Below the pieces are notes generated by a model. The model did not search any database. It was not told where the DNA came from and saw nothing but the letters and a program-made list of their open reading frames with translations. Positions 56,263 through 64,000 of a stretch of DNA of 64,000 nucleotides are shown here, piece after piece. The stretch spans positions 124,001 to 188,000 of the forward strand of contig NZ_JARACP010000004.1 in NCBI RefSeq assembly GCF_028765545.1, given 5' to 3'. Both the position numbers and the translations under genes were made by a program. The number at the start of each line of letters is the position of its first letter. Position 1 is the stretch's first letter. The DNA comes from Aliivibrio sp. S4MY1. GTDB lineage: Bacteria; Pseudomonadota; Gammaproteobacteria; Enterobacterales; Vibrionaceae.

Positions 56263-56269
56263 CTCGCTC

Positions 56270-56959
56270 TTAATCAGCCGCCTGCATTCTTGCCCACCAC
56301 GCTTCATCTGCAACGATCTGCCCAGTTTCATCAAGCTGTGGTAATTCAAGACCTTTACGTTTGGCTACTTTCGCAAGTACAGGGTGACCACGTTCAAACA
56401 GCACCTTATTGATGTATTCTTTAGGTAACATACTCTCTTCACGGTCATACATACCGGCTAAATCGCGTTGACGTTGTGCTTCATATAAAACCAATGCACT
56501 AGCAACAGAAACATTCAGAGATTGCACCATACCGACCATAGGAATAATAATATCCTGATCTGCAAGAGCTAAAGCTTCTTTACTGATCCCTGTTTTTTCG
56601 CTGCCTAAAATGATAGCTGTTGGCTTGGTGTAATCAACCTCACGAAAATCTACCGCCGTATCAGATAAGTTAGTTGCTAAAATTTGCATGCCTTGTGCTT
56701 TTAATACCGCAACAGCGTCCTCAATACTCTTATGAGTTTCAACATCAACCCAATTACGAGCACCCGCGGACGTATGTCCAAGCATTTGCATTTGCTCTGT
56801 TGGCCATACCGCATGAATCTTATGGATGCCGGTTGCATCAGCGGTACGAACAATGGCAGAAACGTTATTGGATTTATGGGTTTCTTCTAAGCACAGAGTA
56901 AGATCAGTTTGACGAGCTTTTAATACTGAAGTAATTCGTTGATAGCGTTCTAAGTTCAT
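56270..56959 (-). CDS. trmH: tRNA (guanosine(18)-2'-O)-methyltransferase
   Basis: The 229-residue SpoU-class enzyme methylates G18 in the D-loop of tRNA. Visible are the N-terminal motif KSNNVSAIVRTADATGI, the SAM-knot motifs ILGSEKTGIS and IPMVGMVQSLNVSVASAL, and a basic C-terminal extension. The length equals E. coli TrmH. It sits between two copies of the same repeat and downstream of spoT on the same strand. Confidence 0.95.
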   Translation of the reverse strand: MNLERYQRITSVLKARQTDLTLCLEETHKSNNVSAIVRTADATGIHKIHAVWPTEQMQMLGHTSAGARNWVDVETHKSIEDAVAVLKAQGMQILATNLSDTAVDFREVDYTKPTAIILGSEKTGISKEALALADQDIIIPMVGMVQSLNVSVASALVLYEAQRQRDLAGMYDREESMLPKEYINKVLFERGHPVLAKVAKRKGLELPQLDETGQIVADEAWWARMQAAD

Positions 56960-57008
56960 GATTTTAATTCTTGGGATAGGTGAAAGGGACTAGGGATAAG
57001 TAAGGGGA

Positions 57009-57172
57009 AGCTAGCTATACGCTGCGCTGACTAGAAACTAGACCGCTTCGCTTCTATAAGAGCAAAAGCAAACCGAGGTCTGCTTTTGCTTTTCCTGAAA
57101 ACTAATAACTCACCACGCCAACTATATCGGCACTTATAGTCTCTAGTTAGCGTAGCGTATAGTTTCTAGTTC
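57009..57172. repeat. Dispersed CTAG-rich repeat, copy between spoT and trmH
   Basis: Left arm GCTATACGCTGCGCTGACTAG and right arm CTAGTTAGCGTAGCGTATAG are inverted copies; within the left half lie the 30 bases shared with the other trmH-flanking copy. The right end covers the last codons of spoT. An inner hairpin AAAAGCAAACC/GGTCTGCTTTTGC could act as a terminator. Confidence 0.7.
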
Positions 57173-59292
57173 TTATGTCTACGAACTTTAAGCGCATGTG
57201 GCATAACACGAATACGACGCATGATCTCCGCTAAGTGCGTACGATCTTTAGCCGTTAATTCAACCGTAATTGTATATAAACGGCCATCTTTCTCTTCGGT
57301 ACTAATACCACGGATGTTTGAGCCCGTACCTGCAATTACATTGGCTAAATCGGCTAATGCACCTTGGTGGTTTTGGATATCAATATCCAGAGCAGTAGCA
57401 AACTCTTGATCGAATTCATCAGCCCATTCAACCCCCATGTACTTATCAAGTTCTTTTTGATAACCACGAACGTTCGCACACTCTTCCATGTGAACCACAA
57501 GACCACGGCCAGGGCTTACATGAGCAATGATGTGATCGCCAGGGATCGGACGACAACAATTAGCGAAGGTCAGCAAAATACCATCAGCACCACGGATAGG
57601 TAATTTTTTACCAGTACTGGTTTCAATGTTTGATGAGTCTTGCTCTGTTAGTTCATCCGCATCGCCAAGTAGACGACGAGCAACCACAATACTCATTAAC
57701 TCACCAAGACCAATGGCCGCCAGTAAATCCTCAGTGTCTGCAAGCTTAAGATCAGACAGAACATGCGTAATGTTATCTTGTGAAATATCATCCAGAGAGA
57801 CATTGTGGCCCAGCGCATGGTTAAGTAGACGGCGACCTAAAATCACAGAGTCTTCTTTACGCATGGTTTTCAGTACTTGACGGATCTTAGTACGTGCTTT
57901 TGAGGTAACAACATAGTTTAACCAAGCCGCATTTGGACGCGCACCTGGAGCACTGATGATCTCAACCGTTTGGCCGCTCTTTAGTGGTTTACTTAGAGGG
58001 TAAGGCTGGCGGTTAACGCGTGAACCAACACAGCTGTTACCAACATCAGAGTGAACAGCGTAGGCAAAATCAACCGCGGTTGCGCCAACAGGCAGTTCAA
58101 AAATGCGGCCTTTTGGCGTGAAGACGTAAATTTCATTCGGGAATAGATCCGATTTTACGTTTTCAATAAATTCAAATGAGCTACCTGCACTTTGTTGCAG
58201 TTCAAGTAAGCTTTGCATCCAACGCTGAGCTCGGATTTGAGCGGTAGTGCTAGAGTTGTCGCCTTCTTTGTACGACCAATGTGCAGCAACACCTTTGTTT
58301 GCCATCTGCTCCATATCTTCAGTACGGATCTGCACTTCAACAGGGACGCCGTGAGGGCCAACCATTGAGGTGTGAAGAGATTGGTAACCATTGGCTTTTG
58401 GTACAGCAATATAATCTTTAATACGACCAGGACGAGGTTTATAAATACTATGAACCTGACCTAGTGCGCGATAACACGTATCGACATTGTCTGTAATCAC
58501 TCGAAACGCGTAGATATCCATAATGGTATGGAAACGCTGCTCTTTATTTTTCATTTTATTGTAAATAGCGAACAGATTTTTTTCTCTACCAATCACACGA
58601 CCTTTAATGCCAGCTTCAGCAATACGGCCTTCAATTTCAGAGTGGATTTTTTGGATCATTTCTTTACGGTTACCACGAGCTGACTTTACCACTTCTTTTA
58701 ATACGCGATAGCGATTTGGGTAAAGGGCTTCAAAACCTAACTCTTCAAGTTCAGTTTTAATGTTGTGGATACCAAGGCGATGCGCCAAAGGAGAGAATAT
58801 TTCTAAGGTTTCACGAGCAATGCGACGACGTTTATCAGGGCGTAATGCACCTAATGTACGCATGTTGTGGGTACGGTCAGCAAGTTTGATCAAAATAACG
58901 CGGATGTCTTGCACCATCGCCATGACCATTTTTCGGAAGTTTTCAGCCTGCGCTTCTTTTTTATCGCGGAACTTGAGTTTGTCCAGCTTAGAAACGCCAT
59001 CCACTAATTCAGCAACGGTATCGCCAAATTGTTCTGCTAGCTCTTCCTTGCTAACTTCAGTGTCTTCAATAACATCGTGAAGCAGTGCAGCCATTAGCGT
59101 TTTATGGTCGAGTCGCATTTCTGCAAGAATACGAGCCACAGCTACTGGGTGAATGATGTAAGGTTCGCCACTTGAGCGAGTCTGCCCTTCATGGGCCTCT
59201 TTTGCTACCAGGTAAGATCGACGAAGAGCCTCAATGTGAGGCTCTGGCAGGTAATCTTTGGCAACATCTTTCAGGCTATCGAATAAATCCAA
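57166..59292 (-). CDS. spoT: (p)ppGpp synthetase/hydrolase SpoT
   Basis: The 708-residue bifunctional alarmone enzyme has an N-terminal HD hydrolase domain (HPVAVARILAEM, ALLHDVIEDT, ADRTHNMRTL), a synthetase domain (FRVITDNVDTCYRALG, YIAVPKANGYQSLHTS), a TGS domain (VFTPKGRIFELP), and C-terminal conserved-cysteine and ACT domains (TFANCCRPIPGD, IDIQNHQGALADLANVI). The intact HD motif shows that it is SpoT rather than RelA. It forms the operon gmk-rpoZ-spoT-trmH. Confidence 0.97.
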   Translation of the reverse strand: MDLFDSLKDVAKDYLPEPHIEALRRSYLVAKEAHEGQTRSSGEPYIIHPVAVARILAEMRLDHKTLMAALLHDVIEDTEVSKEELAEQFGDTVAELVDGVSKLDKLKFRDKKEAQAENFRKMVMAMVQDIRVILIKLADRTHNMRTLGALRPDKRRRIARETLEIFSPLAHRLGIHNIKTELEELGFEALYPNRYRVLKEVVKSARGNRKEMIQKIHSEIEGRIAEAGIKGRVIGREKNLFAIYNKMKNKEQRFHTIMDIYAFRVITDNVDTCYRALGQVHSIYKPRPGRIKDYIAVPKANGYQSLHTSMVGPHGVPVEVQIRTEDMEQMANKGVAAHWSYKEGDNSSTTAQIRAQRWMQSLLELQQSAGSSFEFIENVKSDLFPNEIYVFTPKGRIFELPVGATAVDFAYAVHSDVGNSCVGSRVNRQPYPLSKPLKSGQTVEIISAPGARPNAAWLNYVVTSKARTKIRQVLKTMRKEDSVILGRRLLNHALGHNVSLDDISQDNITHVLSDLKLADTEDLLAAIGLGELMSIVVARRLLGDADELTEQDSSNIETSTGKKLPIRGADGILLTFANCCRPIPGDHIIAHVSPGRGLVVHMEECANVRGYQKELDKYMGVEWADEFDQEFATALDIDIQNHQGALADLANVIAGTGSNIRGISTEEKDGRLYTITVELTAKDRTHLAEIMRRIRVMPHALKVRRHKN

Positions 59293-59345
59293 ATTTCGCC
59301 CCGTCAGGTTTGCTGTAATTTATAATCTATAAAAGATTATAGAGA

Positions 59346-59618
59346 TTAACGATTGTGTGTGATTGAGCTTACTGCTGCTAATTCAGCGGCATCTTGCTCT
59401 TGTTGCTCTTGACGTTCACGAGCATCAAGTAATTCTTTAGTGATCAGGCCTTCTTCAATTTCACGAAGAGCGATAACAGTAGTTTTATCGTTCTCTTCAG
59501 GCACTAGCGCATCTTTACCACCAGTTTGCATTTGACGTGCGCGACGAGATGAAACTAAAACAAGGTCGAAACGGTTGCCGATTTTTTCAACTGCGTCTTG
59601 AACGGTTACACGTGCCAT
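59346..59618 (-). CDS. rpoZ: RNA polymerase omega subunit
   Basis: The 90-residue protein begins [20 protein letters not shown] and has the [13 protein letters not shown] segment that clamps the beta' subunit. It assists RNA polymerase assembly and forms part of the ppGpp site. Its place between gmk and spoT is conserved in gammaproteobacteria. Confidence 0.97.
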   Translation of the reverse strand: MARVTVQDAVEKIGNRFDLVLVSSRRARQMQTGGKDALVPEENDKTTVIALREIEEGLITKELLDARERQEQQEQDAAELAAVSSITHNR

Positions 59619-59726
59619 GAGGACTCCAATTTATTAACAAAAATAGTTATATGTTGAGAAAGTATACAAGTAACTAGTATAAGTTTCTAGCTAGGGTTAC
59701 GAGATACTAATAGAAATACGAAGAAA

Positions 59727-60368
<642 letters not shown>

Positions 60369-60591
60369 TTATGGCATTTCTCTTTAAGTTACACTTTAAA
60401 AGGTAAAATAAAGATGGATGCGAAGCATAGAAAATTGGGTGGCGAAGAATAGCACAATCAAGAATTAATTTGAATGAAATAAATACGCTAATTGAAATAA
60501 TAATTTTGTGTTAACTTGGCTTGGCACTATCATTAGAGTGCAACCAATTAATTATCATATTTATTATAGCAATAACGGTGGATAACTCCTT

Positions 60592-61017
60592 ATGCCTTCT
60601 CATTTACCCAAATCATTTAGTAAGCCCTTCTTAAAAGTATTTCATATTTTAGAGGCGGTTCTGTTGGTTGCGATCACATTAGCGACCTTATTTGCCATGG
60701 TGAATGAATTTATCCATGTGTTTTCTGTAAGACAGATCCAGCTAACTGATATTTTATTGATGTTTATCTATCTTGAAGTGCTCGCGATGGTGCAGCAGTT
60801 TGTGATGAACGGAAAAATCCCAGTGCGTTACCCTATCTATATCGCCATGATGGCTATTGCTCGTTATATCACTTTAGGTATGAAAGAGATTGATGCGGTA
60901 TTAGTGGTTTGGTTGGCGCTAGCGGCCTTTATCCTTGCTGCAGCGACATTATTGATCCGTGTTGGGCATCATTATTGGCCATATGAAATAAACGAAAACA
61001 AACATTATGATGAGTAG
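60592..61017 (+). CDS. psiE: Phosphate-starvation-inducible protein PsiE family
   Basis: The 141-residue inner-membrane protein has four hydrophobic segments and the family motif LLMFIYLEVLAMVQQFV...IPVRYPIYIAMMAIARYI. E. coli psiE is induced by phosphate starvation through PhoB; I did not see a clear Pho box upstream here. Its function is unknown. Confidence 0.87.
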   Translation: MPSHLPKSFSKPFLKVFHILEAVLLVAITLATLFAMVNEFIHVFSVRQIQLTDILLMFIYLEVLAMVQQFVMNGKIPVRYPIYIAMMAIARYITLGMKEIDAVLVVWLALAAFILAAATLLIRVGHHYWPYEINENKHYDE

Positions 61018-61053
61018 TTTTGATTAAGTCGTTTTAACGCGGTGCAGCCAATT

Positions 61054-61089
61054 AAAAAGCCTCACAGAGGGTATCTATGAGGCTTTTTT
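61054..61089. terminator. Bidirectional terminator after psiE
   Basis: AAAAAGCCTCA (61054-61064) pairs with TGAGGCTTTTT (61078-61088), with A- and T-runs on both sides. It can end both psiE and the large convergent gene. Confidence 0.88.
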
Positions 61090-61097
61090 CATGTTTA

Positions 61098-64000
61098 TTA
61101 ACTCAGGAGGCGTTGTGCTTTTTTGACAACCTGAGGGGATTGGTCATGTAAATAATGCGCAATCATTTCTTCCGTATTCGTATAGCTATCTAATACATCA
61201 AGCAACTGCAATTTATCTTTTGTATGCAAGTTGTTCATTTCTACAAATAGCACCTTGCTGTGAGCAAGAGATAAAAGATACCTTTCAAACACATCTTCAT
61301 GGCTTGTTAAGCTGTATTCAATTAACCGTGCGATAGGGGTATTTTGTTCTAATAAATAATCTAATAGTAGTTGTTGCTGTTCATCTGAATATCCATCGTC
61401 ATGGTCTTTTGCATAACTATTTGCGATGAATTCCACTCCAGAAATCGAATGGTGTATTAAAAATTGCACCAGACGATCGCGTTTTAAGGTATCCAATTTC
61501 CATATAACATCCTCGATCCCAGCGTAACCGCGATAATCAGAACCCGTGTTTAAGTCCTGATCGCAGTGTAAATGGTAATAGGCCTGCATATCTTCTAATG
61601 AGACGTCACCAGAAAGGTATGCCGTTAAGTGTTGATGGAAGGCATTGGCTTTTTCTTGGCGTGTTGTCTTGTCTAATCTTGCCTTCGATGGATCAATGCT
61701 GACATAAGAAAAACGCGTCAATACATCATCAATATCAGGCTGACAAAGGTCTGTGAACTCAGGGTATTTTTGTTGTACTCGATGATAAAACCCTAAGCGT
61801 GATTTTTGTTTTACACGTTGCAACCCAACTTCTAACTCTTGAGCCTTTCTCTTATTAATAGAGCCGAACATGGAATTATCATCACTATTTATCTCACTGT
61901 AGATGGATATCATGGATGGATCATAATCCTCTTCTGTCGGATTGACGGCTTGATAGGCTAATGATGCAGAAGCAGGGATGCCAATTTTTATTAAATGATC
62001 AAAAAAATCAATACGTTTTATGATGTCACCAAAATCCGCACTTGCATTTGGGGTTTCTGTTTTGATGATGTGATTTAACGTACGTTGTGGTGCGACTTCT
62101 ACATAGAAATTGAGAAGTCTATTTACTAATATTTTGATTTTTAAAGGTATACGCTGTGATAAAAAATAAACAGCAATACACGCAGGTTGCCCTTTTCGAA
62201 ATGAAAATAGTTTATAATAAGGTTGCTCCTGACTAATGAGACGATCTTCGTCTGCTTTTAGGTGTTGTTTGAGCAAGGTTGAAATCAATAACTGAGCGCT
62301 TTTTTCATTGCCATCTATTGGCGGTAATTCTGTAAAATGCTGGGTTATAAGTGCAACCTCTTCCTTAGAAAGCCCTTTTTTAATTTGATTTCCGTGATTG
62401 TCATAATTAGGAGATGAGGCAAGGTGACAGCGTTGAAAGAGCGCTCTTAACCAAGATGAGATGAACGATTCTGAGATAAAGTCGATCAAATATTGGGTTA
62501 ACTCATCATATTGATTCGCATTAAAATCATTGCGAATTTGATGGGCAGCAAGAGCGTGGCACACCAAACTATCAGCGTTCCAGTCACACGCCATCACGGA
62601 TGGGCGATCAAGCGAAACAAGACGATCAAAGGATCGTAAATGATTCGCTTCAACGTCGTGATTATAAATATCCTCAATTAACGCATTGAACATGTTGATT
62701 TGTTTACTACGAAGAATATCGAGATCGTTCTCGTCATTTTCTTCGAGATTTGTGTAGCGCAAATCAAAGGCTTCATGAGAGATGACATTGTACTCATCAA
62801 CCAGCATGTCACGGGTATTATCGTGAAGTTCGTCGACATCCATTAGGCGTTGGAAAACGTCAAGAGTACGTAGCAGTAATGCTTTTGGATCGGAATGCGG
62901 CTCTTTCTCCAACACGTTAGAATCAAGACGTACAGTGAGCGATAGTGTTAATCCACCTTGAGAGTGGTGGGTGGTGTTGTCACTGCGTTCTGACTCATCG
63001 AATAAATCGATACAAAATTCCCCGAGGATGCGATGTAAGCGCTCATCAAATGCATCCATACTACCGAGATGCCAATCCGTTTGTTGTTTTAATGCAAGGT
63101 TTTTATCCTTGATGAGTTTGGCTATATCAACCGGTTCTATGTCGTTAAGTACATTAAGATTATTGCCATGTTGAATATAATCCCAAAGATCAGCACCATT
63201 ATTGAAACCGTCAACAAAGAACGCTTTCATATCTTGGATTGCTTTTCCTTTCACATAGTGATCATTGTCATCATAAGCGCGATGGATCGCTTCTGACTGT
63301 TGGTTTTTTTCGGACATTACAATGAGAGGTGTGTAAACCATGGCATGTAGTCGAGCTTCTAGCGTATGGATTTCATTTTCTAATGTGCCATTAATAAACC
63401 ACTCTTGCAGAGGAAGTTGGTCTTCATCCTCACTCTCATCCCACCGGATTTGCATCGTAAGGAAAAAAGGAGCGACAACTGAAATGTCTTTGTCCTCGTC
63501 CTCCTCTATTTTCGAGTAAGCCAATAACGGCATTTCCTTGAAGCGTTGAATTAATGCGTGCTGGAAATAATGATAATCATCAGGGTGTTGTTGTAGGTGT
63601 TTCGCAAGTGAAGGATGACTTTCACTATAAGGCATACCACAATCTATCTCTGCATAAAAAGCATAGCGTAATTCGGTAGAGTCACACCATACATAGGCGT
63701 TAATGGTGTCCTTTGTCCAACCAAGATGAGAGAGGAGAGAGGATAAGTAATCACCAGAGTGGATGACATGCTCAAAATCCCAATAAGGAATGTGCAATTG
63801 TGCGAGTAACCAAGAGCAATCAGGGTGAATACGAGCAAGAAGGTAGAGTGCTTCTAGCCCAAAAACATGCATGTCATCAACCCACATATCAGAAGTATCA
63901 TTAACGCAACGAGCGTAATGAACCATGGCTTTAGCGGTCTCGATAATATCGTTTTTTAGTTCATTAAATTGTAGAGCATGGGCAAAAAATAAAACCTCAG
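61098..64000 (-). CDS. Very large protein of unknown function (5' end beyond the window)
   Basis: The frame is open from the window edge to the stop at 61098 (at least 966 residues); an ATG at 63926 exists, but the 24 codons upstream stay open and read as protein (VLFFAHALQFNELKNDI), so the true start lies outside. The product is soluble, acidic and helical, rich in Asp, His, Leu and Gln, without signal peptide or membrane segments. The C-terminal part (LLLDYLLEQNTPIARLIEYSL, then YLHDQSPQVVKKAQRLL) looks like HEAT-type repeats. I recognise no family and no catalytic motif. Confidence 0.75.
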   Translation of the reverse strand, partial: EVLFFAHALQFNELKNDIIETAKAMVHYARCVNDTSDMWVDDMHVFGLEALYLLARIHPDCSWLLAQLHIPYWDFEHVIHSGDYLSSLLSHLGWTKDTINAYVWCDSTELRYAFYAEIDCGMPYSESHPSLAKHLQQHPDDYHYFQHALIQRFKEMPLLAYSKIEEDEDKDISVVAPFFLTMQIRWDESEDEDQLPLQEWFINGTLENEIHTLEARLHAMVYTPLIVMSEKNQQSEAIHRAYDDNDHYVKGKAIQDMKAFFVDGFNNGADLWDYIQHGNNLNVLNDIEPVDIAKLIKDKNLALKQQTDWHLGSMDAFDERLHRILGEFCIDLFDESERSDNTTHHSQGGLTLSLTVRLDSNVLEKEPHSDPKALLLRTLDVFQRLMDVDELHDNTRDMLVDEYNVISHEAFDLRYTNLEENDENDLDILRSKQINMFNALIEDIYNHDVEANHLRSFDRLVSLDRPSVMACDWNADSLVCHALAAHQIRNDFNANQYDELTQYLIDFISESFISSWLRALFQRCHLASSPNYDNHGNQIKKGLSKEEVALITQHFTELPPIDGNEKSAQLLISTLLKQHLKADEDRLISQEQPYYKLFSFRKGQPACIAVYFLSQRIPLKIKILVNRLLNFYVEVAPQRTLNHIIKTETPNASADFGDIIKRIDFFDHLIKIGIPASASLAYQAVNPTEEDYDPSMISIYSEINSDDNSMFGSINKRKAQELEVGLQRVKQKSRLGFYHRVQQKYPEFTDLCQPDIDDVLTRFSYVSIDPSKARLDKTTRQEKANAFHQHLTAYLSGDVSLEDMQAYYHLHCDQDLNTGSDYRGYAGIEDVIWKLDTLKRDRLVQFLIHHSISGVEFIANSYAKDHDDGYSDEQQQLLLDYLLEQNTPIARLIEYSLTSHEDVFERYLLSLAHSKVLFVEMNNLHTKDKLQLLDVLDSYTNTEEMIAHYLHDQSPQVVKKAQRLLS

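Noticed and set aside
58760..59080. Plus-strand frame inside spoT
   Set aside because: It is the mirror of conserved spoT coding sequence and has no independent support.

Overview
The window looks like chromosome 1 of a member of the Vibrionaceae, most likely the genus Aliivibrio (A. fischeri / A. logei type). The reasons are the AT-rich DNA, the gene order ryhB-polA-spf-engB-cytochrome c4-yihI-DUF2489-hemN, the glnA-DUF4124-glnL-glnG and spoT-rpoZ-gmk blocks, and a set of dispersed short palindromic repeats. The species call is inference.

Layout. 1-13.5 kb is housekeeping: the Fur-type small RNA RyhB, polA, Spot 42 RNA and a second probable small RNA downstream of it, engB, a cytochrome c4, a methyltransferase, yihI, hemN, asnC, rsmJ, uspA, ftnA, uspB and a YhiN-type flavoprotein. 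13.6-18.5 kb holds a FIST-GGDEF-EAL signalling protein, a DTW tRNA-modifying enzyme, a lipoprotein and eda. 18.6-45 kb is a large exopolysaccharide and biofilm-matrix locus. 45-54.9 kb holds add, ntrC, ntrB, a DUF4124 protein, glnA, typA, yihY and dtd. 55-64 kb holds a YiiD/FabY-type fusion, trmH, spoT, rpoZ, gmk, psiE and a very large unrecognised protein cut by the window edge.

The main discovery is the 18.6-45 kb region. Read on the minus strand from 42178 down to 18574, its gene types match the Vibrio cholerae VPS (Vibrio polysaccharide) genes in the order L-M-N-O, A-B, D-E-F-G-H-I-J-K, then P-Q, an RbmD-type ligase and a VpsU-type phosphatase. In V. cholerae these genes lie in two clusters (vps-I and vps-II) separated by rbm genes; here they form one co-directional array. 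A sigma-70-like promoter (42341-42368) and a perfect RfaH-recruiting ops element (42232-42242) precede vpsL. Divergent and upstream lie an RbmA homologue (two Fn3-like domains) and an RbmB-like right-handed beta-helix protein. The place where a beta-propeller matrix protein (RbmC/Bap1) might be expected is taken by a different protein: a choice-of-anchor-A domain followed by seven FG-GAP-like calcium loops. A VpsC acetyltransferase was not seen; an acyltransferase-3 membrane protein and an unknown small secreted protein are additions.

How the genes work together (inference from families): VpsA/B make a uronic amino sugar; VpsL starts the undecaprenyl-linked unit; VpsD/I/K and partners extend it; VpsG and the acyltransferase decorate it; VpsE flips it; VpsF and/or the RbmD-type protein polymerise or ligate it; VpsM/N/O export it under control of the VpsU-type phosphatase. 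The RbmA-like and beta-propeller proteins would organise the matrix and the RbmB-like protein would trim it. The adjacent ntrBC-glnA block carries a clear sigma-54 promoter and NtrC sites.
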